This document shows positions 1 to 5,994 of a stretch of DNA of 62,324 nt, piece by piece. The notes under the pieces are model-generated. The model had not been told where the DNA came from, did not search any database, and saw only the letters and a program-made list of their open reading frames with translations. Origin of the DNA: a virus; the IMG/VR virus record IMGVR_UViG_3300042691_031434, positions 1 to 62,324 of that record, one strand, 5' to 3'. The position numbers were made by a program, and so were the translations under genes. Numbering within the stretch: the first letter of the stretch is position 1; every line of letters begins with the position of its first letter.

Positions 1-571
1 CGTTCGGATACGTCCGGCTGGCTGGCTGCTGGCTGGCCTGTAGCGACCCTGAGCGCCAGCCGCTGGCCGCAAAGCCACGGGGTTCGTTTGGGTTCGTTTC
101 GGAGCCGGAGCGCGGGAGGGGGGTCGCGGTACGTCCACCCCCACTTCGTAGGTTCATATGCCACACGACCCCCACTTCGTACATTCGTAACTCCATTTTG
201 GGCACAGCCTTTCTTCCTGGCGGGCGTGGGTTCGTCCTCCCGAGGCCACGGGGTAATTTTCTTCCCTTTCGCGGTAATATATTTCCACCCGGGGTCGGTG
301 CTTTTCCAGGAGGCTCTGGCGGCTACACTCCTGTCCTTCAGGTGATTAACTTTGTGTATAGCTATGTTAGCCCCCTAAATTCTGAAAGTGTGCGTTTGGT
401 ATGTATTCTATATCCAAATTGATTTTGCTTGTAACGTCCTGGGGGATAGAGCGTTATGGCACTTTCGGAGGGAAATATTTTACCCTTTTTTGGTGTTTTT
501 GAGGAATATTTTGGGTAATATTTTGCCTTTTTGGAAATATTTTACCGTTATTTGTGTTTTAGAATTCAAGA
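1..571. other. Gene-free upstream region with repeats
   Basis: I find no credible gene in this stretch. The short open frames here have odd, Arg/Pro/Phe-rich translations and overlap one another. The first ~300 bases are unusually GC-rich for this window and contain small repeats: a tandem TTCGTTTGGG-like unit at about 81-100, GGCTG-rich runs at about 16-38, and a 14-bp direct repeat ACCCCCACTTCGTA at 137-150 and 168-181. From about 470 the sequence becomes AT-rich and carries the iteron-like repeats listed separately. It could be a replication origin, a control region, or sequence near a packaging end. It could also be a contig-end artefact. Confidence 0.6.
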
Positions 572-588
572 ATGGGTAAAATTTTACG
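471..588. repeat. Iteron-like repeats, possible origin or operator
   Basis: Related 14-15 bp units occur at 471-485 (GGAAATATTTTACCC), 503-515 (GGAATATTTTGGG), 514-527 (GGTAATATTTTGCC), 533-547 (GGAAATATTTTACCG) and 574-588 (GGGTAAAATTTTACG). Weaker copies lie at 251-265 and 273-290. The consensus is nearly palindromic around an AT core. The last copy overlaps the first codons of the RepL-like gene at 572. Repeats next to a replication-protein gene are the usual layout of iteron origins, and the overlap with the start codon would also permit autoregulation. No experiment supports either role. Confidence 0.5.
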
Positions 589-1066
589 TCCGGAAATTGA
601 CGAGGGGAGTATGGGAGTTAATCCCTTTGCGTCCTCGCTTGTTATTAGGGCGTACAGTGTCCGGAGTGGGTACGTTCCTGAGGATTTGGGGGACGGCCAG
701 ACGGTGATGATGGATAATATGGTGGAGATGGATGCTGAAACGTTTGCCAAGATGTTCGACAAGGCCGAGAACAGGCTCGTGATGACGGGGTTGTCCTTCC
801 GGGCACTCCAGGTGTGGACATGGAGTATGTTTACGGTGGAGGCTGGCAAGGATTATGTTTGGCTCAATGTGGCAAGGCTGATGTCGGAGTGCCGGATAAA
901 GAGCGTGAAGACGTTCAGGGCTGCTTTGACGGAGCTTATGAGGTATGGGTACGTTGCGCCCGTTGGTGGGCTTAAGAATGTCTATTGGATTAACCCTGCC
1001 ATGGGCTTTAAGGGGAGTAGAGTGAAGCGTTTCCCGAAGAATGTTGTAAAGAGCGAGAAAATATGA
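572..1066 (+). CDS. RepL-like winged-helix replication protein
   Basis: This 164-residue protein resembles the RepL/plasmid replication winged-helix family. A central helix-turn-helix (about residues 95-130, with LNVARLMSECRIKSVKTF and a following recognition helix) leads into the typical ending YWINPAMGFKGSRVKRFPKN at about 138-157. RepL proteins bind their own origin and recruit host replication factors. The ATG at 572 lies inside the last of a series of iteron-like repeats, which fits an origin-binding or self-repressing protein. The stop overlaps the next start (ATGA at 1063). An alternative is a phage transcription regulator with the same fold. The family call is from motif recognition only. 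Confidence 0.65.
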   Translation: MGKILRPEIDEGSMGVNPFASSLVIRAYSVRSGYVPEDLGDGQTVMMDNMVEMDAETFAKMFDKAENRLVMTGLSFRALQVWTWSMFTVEAGKDYVWLNVARLMSECRIKSVKTFRAALTELMRYGYVAPVGGLKNVYWINPAMGFKGSRVKRFPKNVVKSEKI

Positions 1067-1257
1067 ATAGCGACATAACAAAATGCCCTGGGGACGGGTG
1101 TCCTATGAAGGAGCGCTGCATCAGGTTCCTGACGCCAGGAAACAAAAGCTGTCAGTCTTATTTCTTCACGCCTCCCGGAAGAAAGGAGGACGGCGTGTGG
1201 AGCTGTGAGATGTTCTGGGGGAAAACAAACGACAAGGAGCATGAGGAAAAAGAATAG
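1063..1257 (+). CDS. Small cysteine-rich protein
   Basis: A 64-residue protein with cysteines arranged as KCPGDGCPMKERCIRF, then KSCQSYFF and WSCEMFW. I recognise this CxxxxCxxxxxC...QSYF...PP...CExFW pattern from small proteins of Bacteroidota phages, where the function is unknown. The spacing could bind a metal such as zinc, but that is inference. The gene overlaps the RepL-like gene by the tetranucleotide ATGA and its end overlaps the next gene (start 1241), so it belongs to the same transcription unit. Confidence 0.65.
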   Translation: MNSDITKCPGDGCPMKERCIRFLTPGNKSCQSYFFTPPGRKEDGVWSCEMFWGKTNDKEHEEKE

Positions 1258-1498
1258 CGAGAATAAGTCCGGGAACGGGAATTCGAAGGATATACGGCTC
1301 ATTGAGCAAATGATGGAATCGGTGATCAGGAAACGGGATCACCATTACGACAAAGCTAAAACGCTGTCAACAAAGAGCCAGATAGTTGAACACAAGGCCA
1401 ATGCTGAGTTCTTTGATGAATTGTTCTGGATGCTCAAGGACCACAAAAGATTGAAAACAAAAGAAATAAGCTATGGAACAGTATCAAAAGAAGATTAA
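1241..1498 (+). CDS. Hypothetical charged small protein
   Basis: An 85-residue, strongly charged, probably helical protein beginning MRKKNSENKSG. I chose the ATG at 1241, which overlaps the previous gene by 17 bp; an upstream ATG at 1205 would lie deep inside the previous gene. The segment RLIEQMMESVIRKRDHHYD and the later FFDELFWMLKDHKRLK look like two helices. No family is recognised. It overlaps the next gene by 26 bp, suggesting translational coupling. Confidence 0.55.
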   Translation: MRKKNSENKSGNGNSKDIRLIEQMMESVIRKRDHHYDKAKTLSTKSQIVEHKANAEFFDELFWMLKDHKRLKTKEISYGTVSKED

Positions 1499-1679
1499 GA
1501 AAATGTCCGAATACGGCGGCATAAGAAAGATTACAGCCACATTCACGGATGATCAGATGGATAGGGTGCTTGGTGCGTTCGGGCAAATGAACCGTTCCAA
1601 GCTGATTCGTGAACTTGTCATGAAGGCTGTGCGGGAAAAAGAGTTGGAAAAAGTTTTTCAAGAAAATTCTCATCTTTGA
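1473..1679 (+). CDS. Ribbon-helix-helix (CopG-like) regulator
   Basis: A 68-residue protein. A short basic N-terminus is followed by GGIRKITATFTDDQMDRVL and NRSKLIRELVMKAVRE, which fits the strand-helix-helix plan of ribbon-helix-helix DNA-binding proteins (beta strand IRKITATF, then two helices with the conserved SKLIRELV-type second helix). Such proteins act as dimers and usually repress their own operon or control plasmid copy number. Its position downstream of a RepL-like gene and iteron-like repeats would suit a copy-number or early-gene repressor. The target site is not known. Confidence 0.6.
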   Translation: MEQYQKKIKKMSEYGGIRKITATFTDDQMDRVLGAFGQMNRSKLIRELVMKAVREKELEKVFQENSHL

Positions 1680-1682
1680 TAA

Positions 1683-2951
1683 ATGAAACACACATTGCCA
1701 TTTATCATTCTTGCACTTGTCTATCTTACAGGATGCACAAAGCAAATGCCTGAAAGGGCGTCATCCACCACCACCGATTCAACATTCGTTCCGCCTGATC
1801 TTGGAGATGATGAAGTTGAAGTGAAAGAGGATCATCCTAAAATCCTTTCACGGGGTCAGGCTGAACCCAACTTCTGGGACCCCACTTATAGGTCAAGAAA
1901 AGTAATGAACGTCTACATTGAACTGGATTACTCTTTGACAACCGCATGGGGCGTGAATGCCGATGCCAATCTGCAAAGGCTGTGCAATTCATCATCTCAG
2001 ATATTGGAGCGTATTGCAGGTCCAAAGATCAATCTGGTGAAGGTTAAGAAGTGGACAACGCCCGATCCGTATGCCATCTATCCCGATGCAATGAGTGTGT
2101 TGTATTATTGGGGCAACGCCAATCCGTTGAAAAAAGACACATTCAATGTATTTATTTCGGGCAAAAACTTTGGCGGCATTGCCTACATCAGCCGGGAAAA
2201 TGTAACGTCTGTCAAATACTCTGTGTGTGGGTTTGGTCAATCCATTCCGGGCGATGGGGAGTTTTACACCTATTCAGTGTATTGTTTCACCCATGAACTT
2301 CTTCATAACTTGGGCATCTCACACACGCAAAACTGTTGTGCATGGAAGAGTCAGACAGGTGTGTCATTGGGCCGTCTGGATAGTTGCTATTCGGCTGAGA
2401 TTACCTGCTCACCAACGCCTGTAAATTGTTCAAGCACGACTAAAAGAATGTCGGGTGGATTAAATAGTTATTGCCACTTGTACAATACGATGCAGTATAC
2501 CCTGCATCCTGCCGTTGTACCAGTGTTGCACAAATCATTGTTCTATTCAAACCTACCGGATTATTCAACCAATCCACCTCCTCCACCACCAATCGGAACC
2601 AACACTTTTAGAATTGCCGGAACGCCATATCAGCCCGGATACACAAGAGCAGACACGGCAAAGGCAGTTGATGGGAACGAGGCAACCAGATGGCTCACCG
2701 CAGGGGCTACAACGCTGACATGGAACTTTGCTCAACCGGTAACACGGACGCAGGTTTATTTGAGTTCAGGATTCAATGGTGGCAGTCCAAACCAGACATT
2801 GACGCTGACGGTTGATGGGGTGAATGTTCCTTTGGCGTTTGACAAGAAAATAAAGTTCACCAAAGCTATTAACGTAACTGGGAAGCGGTTTGTGCTTACC
2901 ACAACAGGAACAAGTAATATCAGCCGGATTTTTGAAGTGAGTTTGAAATGA
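1683..2951 (+). CDS. Secreted lipoprotein metzincin with C-terminal F5/8-type domain
   Basis: This 422-residue protein has a lipoprotein signal peptide (hydrophobic residues 5-15, lipobox LTGC with Cys18), so it should be exported and lipid-anchored. At 204-214 it carries HELLHNLGISH, the complete metzincin zinc motif HExxHxxGxxH, with Glu205 as catalytic base. The domain is cysteine-rich (QNCCAW, DSCYS, ITCSP, SYCHL), consistent with an oxidising compartment. The usual Met-turn segment before CHL reads GGLNSYCHL, so the Met there may be replaced or shifted (NTMQ lies just after). A poly-Pro linker near 300 leads to a discoidin/F5-8 type C-like beta domain (about 305-422) that could bind glycans. 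It lies among small early genes and looks like cargo that alters the host surface or environment. Confidence 0.8.
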   Translation: MKHTLPFIILALVYLTGCTKQMPERASSTTTDSTFVPPDLGDDEVEVKEDHPKILSRGQAEPNFWDPTYRSRKVMNVYIELDYSLTTAWGVNADANLQRLCNSSSQILERIAGPKINLVKVKKWTTPDPYAIYPDAMSVLYYWGNANPLKKDTFNVFISGKNFGGIAYISRENVTSVKYSVCGFGQSIPGDGEFYTYSVYCFTHELLHNLGISHTQNCCAWKSQTGVSLGRLDSCYSAEITCSPTPVNCSSTTKRMSGGLNSYCHLYNTMQYTLHPAVVPVLHKSLFYSNLPDYSTNPPPPPPIGTNTFRIAGTPYQPGYTRADTAKAVDGNEATRWLTAGATTLTWNFAQPVTRTQVYLSSGFNGGSPNQTLTLTVDGVNVPLAFDKKIKFTKAINVTGKRFVLTTTGTSNISRIFEVSLK

Positions 2952-3133
2952 CACCACACCCCGACACCGAACGCCTCAAGTATGAGATTCAGGCGAAAAG
3001 CCAAGCTGGAGTTAGGTCGATGAGGCATTGGCCTAATGGAATTGTTTGCTCAGATATTTGGAATGATAAAGTATGGATTAGTAATTCACAAGGCAAGCAC
3101 ATTGCCACATTCCGGCTGAAAACATGGAAATGA
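2948..3133 (+). CDS. Hypothetical small protein
   Basis: A 61-residue protein whose start overlaps the metzincin stop (ATGA) and whose end overlaps the next start at 3124, indicating an operon. The second half (GIVCSDIWNDKVWISNSQGK) looks like short beta strands. No family is recognised. Confidence 0.5.
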   Translation: MTPHPDTERLKYEIQAKSQAGVRSMRHWPNGIVCSDIWNDKVWISNSQGKHIATFRLKTWK

Positions 3134-3402
3134 AAAACACCCATCCAGTAATTTACCTCGTCATTGATGCCGGTGGCGAAGAGGTCGAAGATTTCAAAAA
3201 ACTATATCCAGTTGATTGGTGTCAGGACCGGATTAACAAAACAGATTTGCCCTATGTTGATCCCGTAAGGTTTCTGGCATGGATTGAATTTAACCGTGTC
3301 AAGAATTTGGGTAAGACCTTTGAGCAAATTAGTCAGGAGTATATTGAAACTATAAACGGGGAGTGGATGACTAAGACTACCCCAATAGATCAAAAGCATT
3401 GA
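3124..3402 (+). CDS. Hypothetical protein
   Basis: A 92-residue acidic protein starting MEMKNTHPVIYLVID; the second Met at 3130 is also possible. No signal peptide, membrane segment or known motif is visible. It is the last gene of the run that includes the metzincin, and is followed by the hairpin and tRNA-like element at 3405-3500. Confidence 0.5.
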   Translation: MEMKNTHPVIYLVIDAGGEEVEDFKKLYPVDWCQDRINKTDLPYVDPVRFLAWIEFNRVKNLGKTFEQISQEYIETINGEWMTKTTPIDQKH

Positions 3403-3404
3403 CG

Positions 3405-3420
3405 GCCCGGAAAGACGGGC
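3405..3420 (+). repeat. Hairpin repeat, copy 1
   Basis: GCCCG-GAAAGA-CGGGC can form a 5-bp hairpin. The inner 14-mer CCCGGAAAGACGGG recurs exactly at 3843-3856. The closing pair differs (G-C here, A-T there) yet still pairs. It lies just upstream of the tRNA-like element. Confidence 0.6.
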
Positions 3421-3424
3421 AAAT

Positions 3425-3500
3425 GGTGGAGGGGCGTAATGAGGCAAGGCTGGCCGAGGCCCGTGTGGTTGCTATTCCGGTTCGACTCCGGACTCCACCG
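3425..3500 (+). tRNA. tRNA-like element with abnormal anticodon arm
   Basis: A 76-nt element with a perfect 7-bp acceptor stem (GGTGGAG 3425-3431 with CTCCACC 3493-3499), discriminator G3500, and a perfect T arm (TCCGG-TTCGACT-CCGGA, 3476-3492). The D loop AATGAGGCA keeps the A14, R15, GG and A21 positions, but the D stem GCGT/AGGC has one G-G mismatch. The anticodon stem 3452-3456/3466-3470 relies on three G-U pairs and encloses a 9-nt loop (AGGCCCGTG) without U33. Position 8 is G, not U. CCA is not encoded. A T-run follows at 3502. It may be a decayed tRNA or a tRNA mimic. I cannot assign an amino acid. Confidence 0.5.
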
Positions 3501-3543
3501 CTTTTTTAAAGTTGAATCCTGTCCTGACTACAAATTAAAACAT

Positions 3544-3861
3544 ATGGAAAGTAGCAACGATTTCAGCAAGTTCCTCCTATTCGTCAAGGGCGTCCTGGAG
3601 TCTGGCTGGGTGATCAAACGTAGTGGCAAAAAGCTTAACAACGAGGCTAAGATGCATTTCAACCGCCTTCTTAATGAAGCTACGCAATTCGAAAAGTATA
3701 TTCACAAAGAAGTGGGGCCTGAAATTGCGTCCCTGGAGGACGACATCAACTCGGACATCATTCATTTCGTCTGGACTTTGTTCGACCTGCCTGCAAAAGA
3801 GCGTGATGAATTCTTCGAGTATATTAATAAATTTGAGGATAACCCGGAAAGACGGGTATAA
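3544..3861 (+). CDS. Hypothetical protein
   Basis: A 105-residue protein; I use the ATG at 3544 because an earlier in-frame ATG at 3439 would run through the tRNA-like element. It is rich in helices and charges (for example FNRLLNEATQFEKYIHKEV) and acidic near the end. No known domain is recognised. Its last codons lie inside the second copy of the CCCGGAAAGACGGG hairpin repeat. Confidence 0.55.
   Translation: MESSNDFSKFLLFVKGVLESGWVIKRSGKKLNNEAKMHFNRLLNEATQFEKYIHKEVGPEIASLEDDINSDIIHFVWTLFDLPAKERDEFFEYINKFEDNPERRV
3842..3857 (+). repeat. Hairpin repeat, copy 2
   Basis: ACCCG-GAAAGA-CGGGT is the second copy of the hairpin at 3405-3420, 437 bp downstream. It overlaps the last codons of the gene ending at 3861. 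The two copies bracket the tRNA-like element and that gene. Confidence 0.6.
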
Positions 3862-3874
3862 ATATGGGTTATGA

Positions 3875-3915
3875 AAAGGCAAAAAGCCTCTGCTTCTGGT
3901 GGGGGCCTTTTTCTT
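3875..3915 (+). terminator. Rho-independent terminator
   Basis: The AAAAGGCAAAAAGCCTC segment can form a hairpin with GGGGGCCTTTTT, followed by more Ts. Pairing has one bulged base. It follows the gene ending at 3861 and precedes a promoter-like box at 3916. Confidence 0.6.
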
Positions 3916-3923
3916 TACCTTTG
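3916..3923 (+). promoter_or_regulatory. Bacteroidota-type -7 box
   Basis: TACCTTTG matches TAnnTTTG and lies 13 nt before the ATG at 3937, directly after a terminator. No clear TTTG -33 box is seen, so support is moderate. Confidence 0.4.
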
Positions 3924-3936
3924 TTTTTTTAAAATT

Positions 3937-4461
3937 ATGGCTAAACACGCTTCTCTTCCTTTCCATTTCTACGTGAACGTCAACAACGCGTTCCTGGGCC
4001 CCAATATGCCTGAGGGCGTCACAAAGGCCATCTGGCACGGCGTATATTGCCGGGAGTACCAATTGCTTTCCTGCCATGTTTTCCTTGAGAGCGGGGCGCA
4101 TTGGAGTGGCCTTCCGCTTCATGCCATTTCCACCACCGAGACATTTAGTTTGCCTGCTGAGAAGCTGATGCCCTGGGCTGGAATGGGAGAGGAAATAGAG
4201 GCTGTCTATATGCCATTCCTGGAGGGGTTGGAAACAAACGAATATGGCCGGCACACGGGGATTATAATCGATTGGAAGGACGGCTACTCCCGCTATCCTG
4301 CCGAACACAAGCCGCTTTCATTGATAGCCCTGGAATCAGGCCAATTTACGCTGCTTCCAAACAACTACGTCACATACAAAGAGAAACACTTTGTTAACCC
4401 GGCGGCAAAAGAAAACCTGAAGCACTACAGAAGAGGAGAAGAAATCATTTGGGAAAAATAA
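3937..4461 (+). CDS. Hypothetical protein
   Basis: A 174-residue protein. I start at the ATG at 3937 (MAKHASLPFHF), just downstream of a terminator and promoter-like box; an in-frame ATG at 3871 would place the terminator inside the gene. The sequence is rich in aromatic residues and appears to be a globular alpha/beta protein. No catalytic motif is recognised. It begins a three-gene group ending at 4935. Confidence 0.6.
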   Translation: MAKHASLPFHFYVNVNNAFLGPNMPEGVTKAIWHGVYCREYQLLSCHVFLESGAHWSGLPLHAISTTETFSLPAEKLMPWAGMGEEIEAVYMPFLEGLETNEYGRHTGIIIDWKDGYSRYPAEHKPLSLIALESGQFTLLPNNYVTYKEKHFVNPAAKENLKHYRRGEEIIWEK

Positions 4462-4463
4462 AT

Positions 4464-4751
4464 ATGGGAAATCTTAGACAAAGCATGACACAAGAAGAAT
4501 GGAATGAGCTACAAGACAATTCGTTGCTCATAAACATTATAGACACCAAGGGCCATCCGGACATCCTCTCGCAGATGGCCTCTTACGAACCTATAAAGGT
4601 GATTGACGCCTGGGCCCTGGACTTCACGCTGGGCAGCGTTTTGTATCACATCTCCCAGGCCGGGAAGAAAGGTGATTCATCTCTGGAAGATTTAGAAAAG
4701 GCAAAATGGTATATTTGCCATGCAATAGATAAATTGAAAGGTGGAAAATAG
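4464..4751 (+). CDS. DUF3310-like protein
   Basis: A 95-residue protein whose C-terminal half reads EPIKVIDAWALDFTLGSVLY ... SLEDLEKAKWYICHAIDKL. This matches the pattern of DUF3310 (an I-D-W...F..G...Y.....K....DL.KA.WY core), found in many phages and related to T7 gp1.1-like early proteins. The exact activity is unknown. I chose the ATG at 4464, two bases after the previous stop, over one at 4449. The gene overlaps the next by 11 bp. Confidence 0.65.
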   Translation: MGNLRQSMTQEEWNELQDNSLLINIIDTKGHPDILSQMASYEPIKVIDAWALDFTLGSVLYHISQAGKKGDSSLEDLEKAKWYICHAIDKLKGGK

Positions 4752-4935
4752 TTCTGCAAGAGACCTGGCTGTTGGGTCTGTTTTAAGTGTTCGCCAGGGT
4801 GATGGCCGGTGGGTGGAGAGAAAGATATACAAAACGTCTGCCCACGCTGTTTGGTTCCCAGGAATGAAAACGTCATACGTCACCCGGGTGTCTATAGACA
4901 CTTACCCCAACACCTACAAAATCGTAAAAGTGTGA
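4741..4935 (+). CDS. Hypothetical small protein, GTG start
   Basis: A 64-residue protein that appears to start with GTG at 4741, overlapping the DUF3310-like gene. Segments such as AVGSVLSVRQGDGRWVERKI suggest a small beta barrel, but no family is recognised. It ends the group; a strong terminator follows at 4976. Confidence 0.5.
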   Translation: MENSSARDLAVGSVLSVRQGDGRWVERKIYKTSAHAVWFPGMKTSYVTRVSIDTYPNTYKIVKV

Positions 4936-4975
4936 ATATTGTCTTTTTTTGGTTAAAGAATATGTGATGCAAAGA

Positions 4976-4999
4976 GGGAGGCTTTTAGCCTCCTTTTTT
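4976..4999 (+). terminator. Strong Rho-independent terminator
   Basis: GGAGGC-TTTTA-GCCTCC is a 6-bp stem with a short loop followed by TTTTTT. It closes the 3937-4935 transcription unit. Confidence 0.85.
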
Positions 5000-5038
5000 C
5001 TTTCCATAATATTTAACAGAACATATTCACAAGATTGT

Positions 5039-5046
5039 TATTTTTG
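5039..5046 (+). promoter_or_regulatory. Bacteroidota-type promoter
   Basis: TATTTTTG matches TAnnTTTG, 25 nt before the ATG at 5072 and after the terminator at 4976-4999. The -33 box is weak (TTTA near 5012). Confidence 0.5.
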
Positions 5047-5071
5047 TAGCCAAAGTTGATACAATATTCAC

Positions 5072-5989
5072 ATGGCAGACGAAGGTAAAAAATTTATGGT
5101 GCGTAAAATAGTTGCACCAGTGGCTAAGCCAAAAACTAAGCCGGGGGCGCCCCCCTCGCAATACACGCTTCGTGTCAAAGATCCTAACGACAGCAGGTTG
5201 AAGATGTACGAGGACAGCACGTTGGCTACGGGCAGGGCTACGGCAGCAAATAAATTTGTTAAAAGAATGGATAAAATGCCTATGGACAAGAGACGGGAAG
5301 AGGTTTTAAAAGGGTATTCCGCTCCTCCTGAGGCCATGTCTGCAATTTCAAGACTTGAAAAAGCTAATAAAAAGCCATATAAAGAGAACGTTGACAAATC
5401 AATAACAACGCCTATAGATGCTCCTAAAGGTCTTGGATTTAAAGGTAGTTACAAGCCAGTCGAAAACCCAGACCGCAAATTGCCAGAAACAATCAACGTA
5501 ACAGGATCTAATGTCCTAACCCCAAAACGAAAAGTAATTCTTGAAAAGCCAGAAATACCTAAGCCAGAAAAGCCAAAACCGCCAGCTGGAGGGCCTCCTC
5601 CGCGGCCAAAGCCAGAGCCAGTTAAAGAGCTGGAAATTCGCCCTGCTTCTACAGATCTTGTAAAACCAAAGGAAGAGAAGGAAAGGGATGTTAAAATGGT
5701 TCCTGTAAAAAAAGAAAGAAAGCGAGGTGGCGTAGGAGATCAGCTTCAATACCCGGCAATGAACATGAATGTTTTGGAGAAAATAAAAGCCAGGATTACA
5801 GGAAAAACTCCAATGCCTTTTTGGGTAGATAAAGACGGCGTTAAGCGTTACCCAAGCCGTGGAGAGAATAGACCTGAAACTGTTCAAGAAATAAAAATGG
5901 CTAAAGGAGATCTTGATCCTAAAGTTCCTGAAGACAAAATGGAATTGGATAGAATAGAGGCGCGTTACAGCAAACCTCCAAAAAAATAA
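5072..5989 (+). CDS. Lys/Pro-rich protein, probably virion-associated
   Basis: A 305-residue, very basic, low-complexity protein. The N-terminal part has DPNDSRLKMYEDSTLATGRA (about 37-56), a D-R-L/I-x-x-Y-x-D-S pattern that I recall from Bacteroidota phage virion proteins. The middle (about 160-215) is Pro/Lys/Glu-rich (KPEIPKPEKPKPPAGGPPP) and probably disordered. The C-terminus has a short folded stretch (PMPFWVDKDGVKRYPSR). It lies 5 bp upstream of a metallopeptidase gene with a similar start context, and the two may be co-packaged. No enzymatic motif is seen. Confidence 0.6.
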   Translation: MADEGKKFMVRKIVAPVAKPKTKPGAPPSQYTLRVKDPNDSRLKMYEDSTLATGRATAANKFVKRMDKMPMDKRREEVLKGYSAPPEAMSAISRLEKANKKPYKENVDKSITTPIDAPKGLGFKGSYKPVENPDRKLPETINVTGSNVLTPKRKVILEKPEIPKPEKPKPPAGGPPPRPKPEPVKELEIRPASTDLVKPKEEKERDVKMVPVKKERKRGGVGDQLQYPAMNMNVLEKIKARITGKTPMPFWVDKDGVKRYPSRGENRPETVQEIKMAKGDLDPKVPEDKMELDRIEARYSKPPKK

Positions 5990-5994
5990 TAAGT

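Noticed and set aside
88-422. Short plus-strand frames in the upstream region
   Set aside because: They overlap each other, are rich in Arg/Pro/Phe from GC-rich repeats, and have no plausible start context.
3577-4308. 243-codon minus-strand open frame
   Set aside because: It spans two plus-strand genes, a terminator and a promoter-like box, and shows no recognisable features.
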